From assembly GCA_012719175.1 (NCBI GenBank), contig JAAYAX010000004.1, forward strand, positions 310,001 to 374,000: a DNA stretch of 64,000 nt, in the 5' to 3' direction. The stretch's first letter is position 1. Every line of letters begins with the position of its first letter. Below the pieces are notes generated by a model. It saw only the letters and a program-made list of their open reading frames with translations. It ran no database searches and was not told the DNA's origin. Made by a program: the position numbers and the translations under genes. This document shows positions 38,436 through 47,295 of this stretch, one piece after another. The stretch comes from Methanomassiliicoccus sp. (GTDB taxonomy: Archaea; Thermoplasmatota; Thermoplasmata; Methanomassiliicoccales; Methanomassiliicoccaceae).

Positions 38436-38443
38436 CTAATAAA
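38436..38443 (-). promoter_or_regulatory. TATA box of tRNA-Arg
   Basis: Minus-strand TTTATTAG, its centre about 27 bases before the tRNA 5' end at 38413, the spacing expected for archaeal TBP. Confidence 0.6.
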
Positions 38444-38506
38444 CCTATCCTGACCAGGACCCATAAGGAGTTACCTGCTGGCACCCTCTGTTCGAAGAGT
38501 TCGATT

Positions 38507-39292
38507 CTATCGTGCCTTCCTCGTCGCCTCGAACATATGGTCGAAGGTGGAGGGAAGCTCCATCTCCAGGACCCTAAGCCCCTTTTCCGTTATTCCGCCC
38601 TTGGTGGCGACCTTCTCCATCAGTCCATGTGTGCTCTCGCTGCCTTTCGCCAGGATCGAGGCCGTTCCCACCAAGGTCTCCAGGAGCACCTCCTGGACCT
38701 CCTTGAGGGGGAGACCGCTGGACCTCGCTCCTGCCTGCACGAAGGCCTCTACCATCATGGCCAAGAGGCCGGGGGCACAGCTTGTCAGGTCAGTGTAACG
38801 AACAAGGTCATCCTCGGCCAAGACCTTCACCTTGCTGCACCGCTGGAATAAGGCCTGCAGGTCCATCTGCATCGCTAAAGGCACCCGGCAGCCGTGGGTG
38901 ATCAATGTGAGACCATGTCCAGAGGTCATGATTATGGTGGGAATGACCCTGCTGACGGGACCGTTGTGACGGGCCTCGATCTCCTCTATCGAGATTCCGC
39001 CGTTTATCGAGACCACATGTGTGCGCATATCGATGTATGGGGACAGGTCCTCCAAAACACTGAGCACGGCGGAAGAGTCGGTGCACAGGAACAGGACGTC
39101 CGAAGCGCGGGCTATCTTTGGAGGGTCGGAGGCAATGACCACGTCGGGGTACGATGCGGAAAGTTCCTTGAGCCGGTCCGGGGTGCGGTTGTAGACCATA
39201 ACCTTGTCAGGGGCGATGGAATCTTTACCCAGGAGGGACAGGAGAACCGCCCGCCCCATGTTCCCGTATCCGATGAACCCGTACCTTTTCAT
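38507..39292 (-). CDS. proC: pyrroline-5-carboxylate reductase-like enzyme
   Basis: 261 residues; last step of proline synthesis, NAD(P)H reduction of pyrroline-5-carboxylate. N-terminal Rossmann motif MKRYGFIGYGNMGRAVL, the VIPTIIMTSGHGLTLI block (family: RxMPNTPxxxxxGxT, so PN is altered to TI), and the C-terminal LTSCAPGLLAMMVEAFVQAGARSGLP substrate site. The RxMPNTP change leaves room for a related imine reductase. Stands alone between tRNA-Arg and rps27ae on the same strand. Confidence 0.85.
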   Translation of the reverse strand: MKRYGFIGYGNMGRAVLLSLLGKDSIAPDKVMVYNRTPDRLKELSASYPDVVIASDPPKIARASDVLFLCTDSSAVLSVLEDLSPYIDMRTHVVSINGGISIEEIEARHNGPVSRVIPTIIMTSGHGLTLITHGCRVPLAMQMDLQALFQRCSKVKVLAEDDLVRYTDLTSCAPGLLAMMVEAFVQAGARSSGLPLKEVQEVLLETLVGTASILAKGSESTHGLMEKVATKGGITEKGLRVLEMELPSTFDHMFEATRKAR

Positions 39293-39381
39293 TGGAAAGA
39301 TGGATTGAACCCCGGTATATCAATCATAAGGCTTGGACTGGACAATAAAGAGAATATGGTAAAAGATTGATGAAAGGGGTT

Positions 39382-39642
39382 TTACTTCTTGTTCTTGAAC
39401 TCGGTGTAACCGCACTTCCCGCAGGAGTTGCGGTCCTTGTGCTCCGCCAGGAAAACACCCGGACCGCACTTGGGGCAGTTGCGTCCCTTGCGCTCCAGCT
39501 TTCCATCCTTAACCGTGTAGTGGTCCTTCTTGGCGGAGGCCTCGCCGCCAGCCTTCTTGCCAGCTGCGGCCTTTCCCTTGTCCTTCGATTCTGGCTTCTT
39601 GTCTGCAGGTGCCGCCCCGGCGGCCTTAGCGTCCTTTGCCAT
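39382..39642 (-). CDS. rps27ae: ribosomal protein S27ae with low-complexity N-terminal extension
   Basis: 86 residues; the last 45 or so are S27ae with its zinc site ([24 protein letters not shown]). The first 40 are an Ala/Lys/Gly/Asp-rich disordered extension ([20 protein letters not shown]), longer than in most archaea, where the protein is about 50-60 residues. Binds the small subunit. Last gene of the rpo7 operon, 11 bases after rps24e. Confidence 0.95.
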   Translation of the reverse strand: MAKDAKAAGAAPADKKPESKDKGKAAAGKKAGGEASAKKDHYTVKDGKLERKGRNCPKCGPGVFLAEHKDRNSCGKCGYTEFKNKK

Positions 39643-39653
39643 TCATATCACCC

Positions 39654-39992
39654 TTACTTGGCCTTCTTCTTCTTGGCCGCGGGAGCGGGCTTGGGCTTCT
39701 TTGCCTTCTTCTCCGCGAGTCCATTGCGTACCAGCAGGTAGTTGGCCTCATACTTCTTGGCGCTGTCGACAGATCCATACACCTTGGCGTATCCGTCGCT
39801 GGCTCCCATCCCGAACCGGGAGGCCATGTCCGATACCACGACGCGCTCCTTCTGAACGCCCAAGGCACCTGCCAAGGCTGTGCGGACCGCATCGCGGTTA
39901 GGGGAAGGCTCACCGACGTGGTCGGTCTTGAACTCGACGTCGACCCTGTCCATGAGCTTGTTCTCGCTCTTACTGACGATCTCTAACTTCAA
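39654..39992 (-). CDS. rps24e: ribosomal protein S24e
   Basis: 112 residues. KLEIVSKSENKLMDRVDVEF at the start and the core SPNRDAVRTALAGALGVQKERVVVSDMASRFGMGASDGYAKVYGS are diagnostic. The C-terminus is a Lys/Ala/Pro tail. Its ATG overlaps the stop of the upstream kinase gene (ATGA at 39992-39989). Confidence 0.97.
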   Translation of the reverse strand: MKLEIVSKSENKLMDRVDVEFKTDHVGEPSPNRDAVRTALAGALGVQKERVVVSDMASRFGMGASDGYAKVYGSVDSAKKYEANYLLVRNGLAEKKAKKPKPAPAAKKKKAK

Positions 39993-40546
39993 TTCAATTC
40001 CTCCATCGAATATATCAACGATCTTGCTTGGTCCGCTGCGTTCTGGTCTATCTTCAACAATGCCATTCCCTTACCAGGGATGCCAAAGACAAGACAGGAG
40101 CCTATAGGAGCCATGGCCGCGCAGACCAATGCGGCCAGATCCTCCTCGCCCTCGACCAGGACTTTCGTTGGAACGTTCCTATCAAAAGCTCGAGCGATCT
40201 CGCGCACGAGCTCAGCACTGATCTGACCCGCCGGGTTCGCAACCTTGACGTCAACTCCCTCCATGTCCCTGAGCTTGGCCGTCAGAGAGGTGAACGGCCG
40301 GCGCTCGGTCATGAGGTCATAAACGACCAGGTCCGGTGTGAAACCGTTTTCCAGCAGAGTGAGAGATACCATGTCACCGACGGCCATTAGGAGCTTGCAT
40401 CCATCCATCTCGGCAGGAAGGTCCTCTAATGGGACCAAATTACCGAAACCGGTCGCGAGCTGAGCCCTCATGCTTTCAGGCAGGGACCATCCTCTTCGGG
40501 GGCACCGCAGCCTAACGCACCTTGAGGGCGAACTTTCCGTTGACAT
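39989..40546 (-). CDS. GTP-dependent dephospho-CoA kinase (DUF359)
   Basis: 185 residues; last step of archaeal coenzyme A synthesis. Recognised by LPESMRAQLATGFGNL, KLLMAVGDMVSLTLLENGFTPDLVVYDLMTERRP (family GDxxTxxLxxxGxxPxxxxxDxxxxR), VANPAGQISAELVREIARA and KVLVEGEEDLAALVCAAMAPIGSCLVFGIPGKGM. It sits in its usual archaeal place between spt4 and rps24e. The start is unsure: the ATG at 40546 has GGGGATCA before it and overlaps spt4 by 35 bases; the ATG at 40468 would cut into the conserved N-terminus. Confidence 0.92.
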   Translation of the reverse strand: MSTESSPSRCVRLRCPRRGWSLPESMRAQLATGFGNLVPLEDLPAEMDGCKLLMAVGDMVSLTLLENGFTPDLVVYDLMTERRPFTSLTAKLRDMEGVDVKVANPAGQISAELVREIARAFDRNVPTKVLVEGEEDLAALVCAAMAPIGSCLVFGIPGKGMALLKIDQNAADQARSLIYSMEELN

Positions 40547-40697
40547 TGATCCCCATCCGCTTCGCGATCTCCGAACGAGTGTGATCTACAATTATGACAT
40601 AACCCTGCCAATCCTTGGAGGTCTGGTTTCCGCACAGGGGACAGGTGTCCTCCTCGCTCATGAAGCTGCAGTGCTTGCAGGCCTTTTGTATCTTCAT
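40512..40697 (-). CDS. spt4: transcription elongation factor Spt4 (RpoE'')
   Basis: 61 residues with the zinc site CKHC...CPLC and the WQGYVIIVDHTRSEIAKRMGI core; partner of Spt5/NusG on RNA polymerase. The ATG at 40697 overlaps the rpo7 stop (ATGA), so the longer 75-residue frame is rejected. Confidence 0.95.
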   Translation of the reverse strand: MKIQKACKHCSFMSEEDTCPLCGNQTSKDWQGYVIIVDHTRSEIAKRMGINVNGKFALKVR

Positions 40698-41260
40698 GCC
40701 GCACCACCGCTGGTCTTCTTCCGTTCCTCCTCGATCCATTCCAGCTTGCCGAGGCCCGGCTGCCGCATGGTGAGGCCGATCTTGGATTCACGGGGGCTCC
40801 TCTCGTTCAAGCTCAAGGCCACGATGCGAGCTCGGACGGTATCACCCACCTTGAGGTCACGCTTGGTGTCCTTTCCCAGAAGGCGGCCGTTCTCGGTGTC
40901 GATGTCTATACGATCATCCATTATTTGGCTGATATGAAGAAGTCCGTCCAGAGGGCCGAAGCGAACGAACGCTCCGAACTTGAGGACCTCGACCACAGTA
41001 CCTTCGATGACCTCTTGGAGCATGGGTCTGAACACCAGGCTGTTATACTTCACGTTCTGGTAGATGGCACCGTCTCCATGGACGATGCGCCCCTCACCCA
41101 TCGGCTCCACGTTGGACACCAGGACGGTCAAAGAGTCGGAGCCCTCGATCTTACCCTCGAAGGACTCCCAGCTCAATTGATTGATGACGTCAGTAAGGTC
41201 TTCGCCGAGCCGCTCAGGCGGGATGCGCACGACCTTCTCCTTGGTTGACAATAGGTACAT
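40694..41260 (-). CDS. rpo7: RNA polymerase subunit Rpo7 (RpoE')
   Basis: 188 residues. N-terminal RNP-like part (MYLLSTKEKVVRIPPERLGEDL), then the S1/OB domain (FRPMLQEVIEGTVVEVLKFGAFVRFGPLDGLLHISQIMDD). Forms the polymerase stalk with Rpo4. The ATG at 41260 follows AGAGG; the frame from 41296 is longer than the family. First gene of the operon with spt4, the CoA kinase, rps24e and rps27ae. Confidence 0.96.
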   Translation of the reverse strand: MYLLSTKEKVVRIPPERLGEDLTDVINQLSWESFEGKIEGSDSLTVLVSNVEPMGEGRIVHGDGAIYQNVKYNSLVFRPMLQEVIEGTVVEVLKFGAFVRFGPLDGLLHISQIMDDRIDIDTENGRLLGKDTKRDLKVGDTVRARIVALSLNERSPRESKIGLTMRQPGLGKLEWIEEERKKTSGGAA

Positions 41261-41381
41261 AACGTGGCCTCTGAATGATAAATGGGGATAAGCCATCTGT
41301 TATATAAACGTAAGGGTAATCAAAAGAAAGGGAAAAAGTATCTGGATAAAAGAGATGGAAAGGGTTTGATGGGTTCATCGC

Positions 41382-43565
41382 TTACATTATGATGAACAGC
41401 CCAGCGAAGACCAGGGTGATGGTGGAGAGCAGCTTCACCAGCACGTGCAGGGACGGACCGGCGGTGTCCTTGAAGGGGTCACCGACAGTGTCACCGACGA
41501 CCGCAGCAGCGTGAGCAGGGCTCTTCTTGCCGCCGTGGTGTCCGGTCTCCACATATTTCTTCGCGTTGTCCCAGGCACCGCCGCCGTTGTTGAGCAGCGT
41601 GGCCATCAGGATACCGACGATGGTAGCGACCATCAGGAAGGCCCCAACGGCCTGAACCGCGATCTGCTGGGTGGGGTCAGGGTAGGCGTAACGCCAGATG
41701 AGACCGACGGCGATGGGGACCACGACCGGCAGGATACCGGGCAGGACCATGGCCTTAAGGGCTCCAACGGTGGAGATATCGACGCACTGGGCGTAGTCGG
41801 GCTTCTCCGTTCCTGCGAGGATTCCGGGCTTCTCCTTGAACTGCCTCCTGACCTCATTGATCATGTCGTAGGCAGCCTTGCCCACGGCGCGAATGGCCAG
41901 GGATGTGAAGAAGAAGACCAGCATACCGCCGATCAGAGCAGCTACGAACACGGGGGGCTGGGCGATGTCGACCACGAATATGGACAGAAGGTCCACATTG
42001 AGCTTGACCGCAACCTCCTGGAAGTAGGCAGCGAACAGCAGGTAGGCGGCAAGGGCAGCGGAACCCATGGCGTATCCCTTGGTGAGGGCCTTGGTGGTGT
42101 TACCGACCGCGTCCAGCCTGTCGGTCCTGCGGCGGACGTCCTCAGGTTGCTTGGACATCTCTGTGATGCCACCGGCGTTGTCGGTGATCGGCCCAAAAGT
42201 GTCCATGGCCAGCACGAAGGCTGCGGTAGCCAGCATACCCATGGTGGCGACAGCGGTCCCGAACAGGCCGAATATGAACTGGCTGTTGGCGGAGGGGTCA
42301 CTGACGCCCAGAACCGTAGCCGCGGCATCCTGCCCTAGGAAGTAAGAGGCCAGCAGGGATATGGCTATAGCGATGATAGGCAGCGCGGTGGTCTCCAGAC
42401 CGATAGAGAACCCGGTGATAATGTTAGTGGCCGGGCCAGTCTCGGAAGCCTTAGCGATCTCGCGGACAGGCCTGTATTCGCCAGCTGTATAATATTGTGT
42501 GATGAACACGATGGCGATGGACAGAGCGATCCCGATGACCCCGCAAACGAAGAACTGCCAGGCACCTAGCATCTCTTGGCTGATGAAGTAGAAGCCAATC
42601 GCGCCAATAATAGCAGAAACGTAGTAACCGCGGTTCAAAGCCGCCATCGGCTCCTCGTCCTCGTTCTTCAGCTTCACCATCATGATGCCGACAAGTGAGG
42701 CGAGAAGACCGAAGGCACGAACGACCAGCGGGAAGAACACCCAGTCAATGTTACCAGTGAGGCCGAAGATGGCAGCACCGAGGATCATAGCACCGATGTT
42801 CTCGGCGGCGGTGGACTCGAACAGGTCAGCGCCACGACCAGCGCAGTCACCGACGTTGTCACCAACAAGGTCAGCGATGACAGCGGGGTTACGGGGGTCG
42901 TCCTCAGGTATACCGGCCTCGACCTTACCGACGAGGTCAGCACCCACATCGGCAGCCTTAGTATAGATACCGCCGCCCAGTTGGGCGAACAGCGCAGCGA
43001 AGGACGCACCGAATGCGTAACCAACGGCGAGGTTCAGGGTCTCCACGACGTGCCAGGACTCGAGATCATATCCAGTCGGAGCAGAGGTGGGTTCAGCGAC
43101 CACGAAGAACAGGTAGATGAAGAAGAGACCAGCAACACCTAGAAGACTCAGAACGACCACGGCGATACCGGAAACGGCGCCGCCGCGGAATGATGTCTGC
43201 AAAGCCTCGTTGAGGGTCCTTCTTGCACCGCTGGCGGTCCGAATGTTGCTGTTGACAGCAACATACATCCCAATATAGCCAGACAGTGCGGAGAAGAAGG
43301 CACCGAGCAAGAAGGCAACGCCGACCTCAAATCTCAGTCCTATCATTATGATAATTCCTAAGATCACGCTTATAATTGCAATCGTTTTATACTGACGGGC
43401 CAAGTAGGCCATGGCTCCTTCGCGAATAGCATCCCCGATAAACTTCATTTCGGGGGTGCCAGTGTCCTTCTTGAAGATGTGACGAGTCAGAAGGCCCGCG
43501 ACCAGGAGGCCGATTACGCCAGCGATCGGTATTAGGTATACCCAGGCATCGATTTCTATAGCCAT
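41382..43565 (-). CDS. hppA: membrane H+-translocating pyrophosphatase, K+-independent type
   Basis: 727 residues, about 16 transmembrane helices. Conserved pyrophosphate-binding blocks are all present: [59 protein letters not shown], and [25 protein letters not shown]. In the [10 protein letters not shown] segment a Lys stands where K+-dependent enzymes have Ala, so K+ is not needed and H+ is the likely ion. It stores PPi energy as a membrane gradient. Start at 43565 from GAGAGG upstream. Confidence 0.97.
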   Translation of the reverse strand: [727 protein letters not shown]

Positions 43566-43607
43566 AATCAGAACCTCTCTCAGGTTTGGGCCCATAATTA
43601 GGATTCA

Positions 43608-43648
43608 TGTATATATTGTTTGTTCAATTGATAATTTTAAACAAACAA
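43608..43648 (-). promoter_or_regulatory. TATA box and dyad operator candidate upstream of hppA
   Basis: On the minus strand a perfect 9-base inverted repeat, TTGTTTGTT...AACAAACAA (arms 43640-43648 and 43616-43624, 15-base AT-rich spacer), runs directly into a TATA-like AATATATACAT (43617-43608). The predicted transcript start near 43590 lies about 25 bases before the ATG. A regulator bound here would block TBP/TFB. Confidence 0.5.
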
Positions 43649-43855
43649 TGCTGGATGAAATGAACGCATGTCGTGAATATCAACTTGTGAACTGTTGTAG
43701 GGGGAGAGCAGATCACATCTGTCATATGTTCAACTCCATTTTCAGCACATCGATGTACATTATTACATCAGTGAAAATGGATGAATAGCAGTTCTTCATC
43801 GAGACGAGGTCTCCTCAGCCAAAGCCCAGGGCGTGTCCCATCTACGCGGGTAATA

Positions 43856-44500
43856 CTAGGCCAGTTCCACCACTATCCTGTGTAGTATATCGACCGTGAT
43901 GCTCAGCGCCCTGCCCGCATCTTTTAGATGGTGGTAGACCTCGCGCTTCTTGATTATTTCAACGATATCGTCGGTCGTGAACTGGTAGGCCATGCAGGCG
44001 ACATAGGTCTTCTCTATGTCATGCTCGGTCTTTCTCATCCCCACGATCATCATCTTCGTGGCCGCTGGGTCCTTGGCCATTATCCTGACCGCCTCCACTA
44101 TCATCTCCGTTCCCTGGTGAAGGCTTGTGGTCATTGACTTGATGGTGCCGTCCGGGTGGACCTGAAAGGCACGCATCTCGTGGGCCGTGGAGAGGCAATA
44201 GTTGAGGATGTGGTCCATCTGTCTGGAAAATGAGTAGATATCCTGACGGTCGAAGGGAGTGGAGAAAGCCTCCAGAAGCAGGTCTTCCGTGCGCAGCCTG
44301 AGGTCGTCGGCCTGCTGCTCGATCCTTATGAGTTCATCTGGCTCCCGGGTCAGATCGTCCATGTCCAGCCACTCGTGGAGCGCCTTAACCCCATCGCGTG
44401 TTTCAGTAGCCTGGGACAGGAGCATTCCTAGAAAGTCGTACCTGGGAGGAAAGATGGAGTTCCATAGACCGACCTTCGTTTCCTGCCCTTTGTTCTCCAT
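43856..44500 (-). CDS. DUF47 / PhoU-like phosphate transport accessory protein
   Basis: 214 residues, all-helical with the DUF47 pattern (IEQQADDLRLRTEDLLLEAFSTPFDRQDIYSFSRQMDHILNY ... IEKTYVACMAYQFTTDDIVEIIKKREVYHHLKDAGRALS). Members sit beside PiT transporters and gate phosphate uptake. It starts eight bases after the PiT gene, with AGGTGG before its ATG. Confidence 0.93.
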   Translation of the reverse strand: MENKGQETKVGLWNSIFPPRYDFLGMLLSQATETRDGVKALHEWLDMDDLTREPDELIRIEQQADDLRLRTEDLLLEAFSTPFDRQDIYSFSRQMDHILNYCLSTAHEMRAFQVHPDGTIKSMTTSLHQGTEMIVEAVRIMAKDPAATKMMIVGMRKTEHDIEKTYVACMAYQFTTDDIVEIIKKREVYHHLKDAGRALSITVDILHRIVVELA

Positions 44501-44508
44501 GGGACCAC

Positions 44509-45516
44509 CTAGAGGCCGAACAGCAGTTTGATGATATTAAATATCAACGCAGACAAAGCTGCCGAGGCCGGTATCGTCAGCATCCATGAGACCACCATGT
44601 GCTTGCCCACCGACCACTGGACCATCTTGGCCCGTTCCCCTGCCCCTACCCCCATGACGCTGGAGGCGACCACCTGCGTGGAGGACACGGGAGCGCCCGC
44701 AGCGGTGGACAGCAATATCGTGACCGAGGATGCGATCTGAGAGTCCAGGCTGTCTATGGGCTTGATGGGGAATATCCTCCTGCCCAGCGTCTTCATGATC
44801 TTCCAGCCCCCGCCGATCGTTCCCATGGCGATGGCCCCGGCCACCAGAAGGCGGACCCACAAAGGTATTTCCTGCACGCTGATCATTCCTCCGGCCAGGA
44901 GGGCGATGATGATCACACCCATCTGCTTCTGACCATCGTTGGCCCCGTGGGAGAAGGACAGCACGGCGGTGGTGAGGAACTGGGCACGGCGGATGGGGCG
45001 GTTGGCCGACCGCTTGGCGTTCATAAGGGCTAGCATGCTGGCCTTCTTCATGAGGTACCCGCCCAAGAACCCTATGGCCACAGAGAAGACCAGCAGAAGC
45101 AGTATCTTGGTGAGCCCAGTGAGCTCCCCGTTCAACAGCTCTGTGGTCCCCCAGCTGATGCTGCCCGCGCCAGCCCCGGCGAGGCCTCCGCCGACCAGCC
45201 CCCCTACCAGGGCATGGGTGGAGGATGAGGGGAGGCCGAACCACCATGTGATAAGGTTCCATGTCGAAGCGCTCAGCACCGCGGCTAGGAGGATCGGCAA
45301 AAGGGCCTCCGGCTGCGGGACCTGGACCAGGCCCCCAATGGTGAAGGCCACCGCGCTACCCCCAAGTATGGCGCCCAGGAACCCAAAGGCCGCGGAGTAG
45401 AGCACGCTGGTCCTGGGCGTGGCCGCCCGGCAGGCCACCATCGTGGCCACGGTCGCGCTGGAATCCTGGAACCCGTTGGTGAATGCGAAGAACAGGGCCA
45501 CCCCCGAGATGATCAT
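44509..45516 (-). CDS. pit: inorganic phosphate transporter, PiT family
   Basis: 335 residues, about ten transmembrane helices. The two inverted PiT signatures are present: FAFTNGFQDSSATVATMVA at the N-terminus and SFSHGANDGQKQMGVI in the second half, plus WWFGLPSSSTHALVGG and APVSSTQVVASSVMGVG. The first helix is short from the ATG at 45516; the open frame continues upstream with hydrophobic residues (PGVLLIDPALLA) but no ATG, GTG or TTG, so the start may be a rarer codon. Operon with DUF47. Confidence 0.93.
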   Translation of the reverse strand: MIISGVALFFAFTNGFQDSSATVATMVACRAATPRTSVLYSAAFGFLGAILGGSAVAFTIGGLVQVPQPEALLPILLAAVLSASTWNLITWWFGLPSSSTHALVGGLVGGGLAGAGAGSISWGTTELLNGELTGLTKILLLLVFSVAIGFLGGYLMKKASMLALMNAKRSANRPIRRAQFLTTAVLSFSHGANDGQKQMGVIIIALLAGGMISVQEIPLWVRLLVAGAIAMGTIGGGWKIMKTLGRRIFPIKPIDSLDSQIASSVTILLSTAAGAPVSSTQVVASSVMGVGAGERAKMVQWSVGKHMVVSWMLTIPASAALSALIFNIIKLLFGL

Positions 45517-45590
45517 GGCCAGAAGCGCGGGGTCTATCAGCAGAACACCGGGGGTGGCATGCTCTTTCTTATTATATGACCCCTACCAGA

Positions 45591-46295
45591 TCAGAAACGG
45601 GACTTCAGGACCACGATGCCATCATTGCGGTTAATGTCGATGGACTGCTTGCCTGTCATGTGATCGGTACCTCTCATCTTCAGGACCTCTAAGTACTTGC
45701 GCCTGGCACCTTCCTCCTCGGCCATCAGCAGCAAGATTATTCCATCGACGGCGTAACCTAGATCGCTGGGGTACAGTTCTCCGGGAAGCACCTCTCCGGT
45801 GACCACCGTGGTAGCGTTCCAGTTCTTCAGCCGATTGGCCATGTCGAAAAGGAATGCACGGTAGTTGCCCCTCATCATGCTGCCGATCACGGATATGGGA
45901 TCGATGACGATGCGCTGGGGCATGACCTCTGCGATCTTCTCCTCCATGATGTTAAGTAGGTCCGCAGGTTCGATGTCCCGGATCATAGCTCCCAGGTCGG
46001 AGTAGATGATCTTGTCCCCGAACATCTCGGGGTCGATGAACTTGAACTGTGACGCATACCTCAACATCCACTGGGTAGGTTCTGACAGGGTGGTGAAGTA
46101 GAGCCCTTGCTCACCTCTCCGAGCGCCTTCGCTGAGGTACTTGAGGGCAAAGGTAGTCTTACCGACACCGGCGGTGCCTGCGACCATTATAACGGCCGGG
46201 AACGGGAATCCCCCTTCTATCATCGGGTCTAGGCCAGGGATACCGGAGCTGATCCTGATGATCTCATTTCCACTCGGAACGCTGCATGTTGTCAT
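45591..46295 (-). CDS. KaiC/RAD55-type RecA-like ATPase
   Basis: 234 residues: SSGIPGLDPMIEGGFPFPAVIMVAGTAGVGKTTFALKYL carries Walker A, RIVIDPISVIG is Walker B, and RRKYLEVLKMRGTDHMTGKQSIDI is the KaiC-like C-terminus. Single-domain signalling ATPase of a class abundant in Archaea. Two bases downstream of a paired gene with a RecA-like fold but no P-loop, suggesting a heteromer. GGGGGGAAGGT precedes the ATG. Confidence 0.9.
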   Translation of the reverse strand: MTTCSVPSGNEIIRISSGIPGLDPMIEGGFPFPAVIMVAGTAGVGKTTFALKYLSEGARRGEQGLYFTTLSEPTQWMLRYASQFKFIDPEMFGDKIIYSDLGAMIRDIEPADLLNIMEEKIAEVMPQRIVIDPISVIGSMMRGNYRAFLFDMANRLKNWNATTVVTGEVLPGELYPSDLGYAVDGIILLLMAEEEGARRKYLEVLKMRGTDHMTGKQSIDINRNDGIVVLKSRF

Positions 46296-46297
46296 AG

Positions 46298-46975
46298 TTA
46301 CCTTCCCCCCGCTGCGAATCTTGTTTCTGATATCTTCCTAATCTCGACGGCCCTTGTTGCTCCAGAGTTGGAGGTGGCCCTGGCTATAGCCTCTCCCCGA
46401 CAGTCGATCTCTTTCACGGCCAGGGACTTGGCGGCCTGGTAGAGCGGTCCGCACCTTTCGCTGTCGACCACCAAAGGTACTATGGTATTGCCCCTGGACG
46501 TCATTACCTCGACGAACATCTTGAGGAAGGCCTGAACCGAGCCGAAGCTGTTGTATGGTAGCATCGCGGCCAGGTTATCGATCATGGCAAACCCGCAGGA
46601 GTTCAGGTTCAATTTGTCATCCCCCATGCTGTTGATGGCGGCGGGAAGGGTGTCGATATGGAAAGGCGCGTCCACGAAGCTTGCACCTGCGTTGCATATC
46701 TTGTTGTCGGCAGAGAACCTTCCGATGGCATCCAGGAACATCAGGCGTTCGAGGCCGATCTGGTGCATGCGCATGAGGTGCACCATGTACTGATGAGGTC
46801 TGTCCACGGATATGAAAAGGCCGTTCAGCTTCTTCTCGAGCAACAGGCCCTTCAATATGACCAGGTTGACCCTGACGAACTGCGTGGAGTTGACGTCGAA
46901 CAGGACGGGCCCAGAGGTGTTCTCGCCCAGTGAAGCTACGATATATCTCATTAAAGACTCATCCTGCTCGTTCAT
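46298..46975 (-). CDS. degenerate RecA-like protein (no P-loop) paired with the KaiC-type ATPase
   Basis: 225 residues. The order of hydrophobic strands (GPVLFDVNSTQFVRVNLVILKGLL, LNGLFISVDRPHQYMVHLM, CGFAMIDNLAAMLPY, NTIVPLVVDSERCGP) follows a RecA/KaiC fold, but the Walker A loop is replaced by DVNSTQF and no catalytic Glu is obvious. Probably a non-hydrolysing partner or regulator of the ATPase encoded two bases on. A TATA-like TTATAATATAA at about 47000-47010 gives a near-leaderless start. Confidence 0.6.
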   Translation of the reverse strand: MNEQDESLMRYIVASLGENTSGPVLFDVNSTQFVRVNLVILKGLLLEKKLNGLFISVDRPHQYMVHLMRMHQIGLERLMFLDAIGRFSADNKICNAGASFVDAPFHIDTLPAAINSMGDDKLNLNSCGFAMIDNLAAMLPYNSFGSVQAFLKMFVEVMTSRGNTIVPLVVDSERCGPLYQAAKSLAVKEIDCRGEAIARATSNSGATRAVEIRKISETRFAAGGR

Positions 46976-47295
46976 TCAGGTCCGGGTTGGGATTTCTCGG
47001 TTATATTATAAAACTTGTCCACTAATTATCTGGGTTGATTCAGAACCAACGAATTACTGGCCTGACCGGGAGAGCGGGGATGAGGGGATATCACTATACA
47101 TGTCCGATACCCTCAAAGAGGTTGCAAGGGTCTCCCTCTCCACGATCGACGACACCCCTGCCGAGCGTGGGAGCAGATGGCAACATCATCATCGACCTTG
47201 TATCGGTCCATCACACAGCCCTATAGACCTATGGATCATGAGGGGTTTTTCCATGAGTAAAATATAATAAATCATAGACCTTCCTTCCGCCGTTC
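46976..47295 (+). other. intergenic region with one doubtful small frame
   Basis: About 320 bases between divergent genes. A plus-strand ATG at 47100 opens 55 codons (MSDTLKEVARVSLSTIDDT...), and a second frame over the same bases reads DGNIIIDLVSVHHTAL. Together they look like a short gene broken by a frameshift, but this is weak. TATA-like elements lie at both ends. Confidence 0.3.

Noticed and set aside
41445-42338. 297-codon plus-strand frame within hppA
   Set aside because: Antisense to the pyrophosphatase core; Gly/Asp/His-rich without a fold.
47100-47267. 55-codon frame MSDTLKEVARV...
   Set aside because: No ribosome site and competing frames on the same bases; at most a broken gene.
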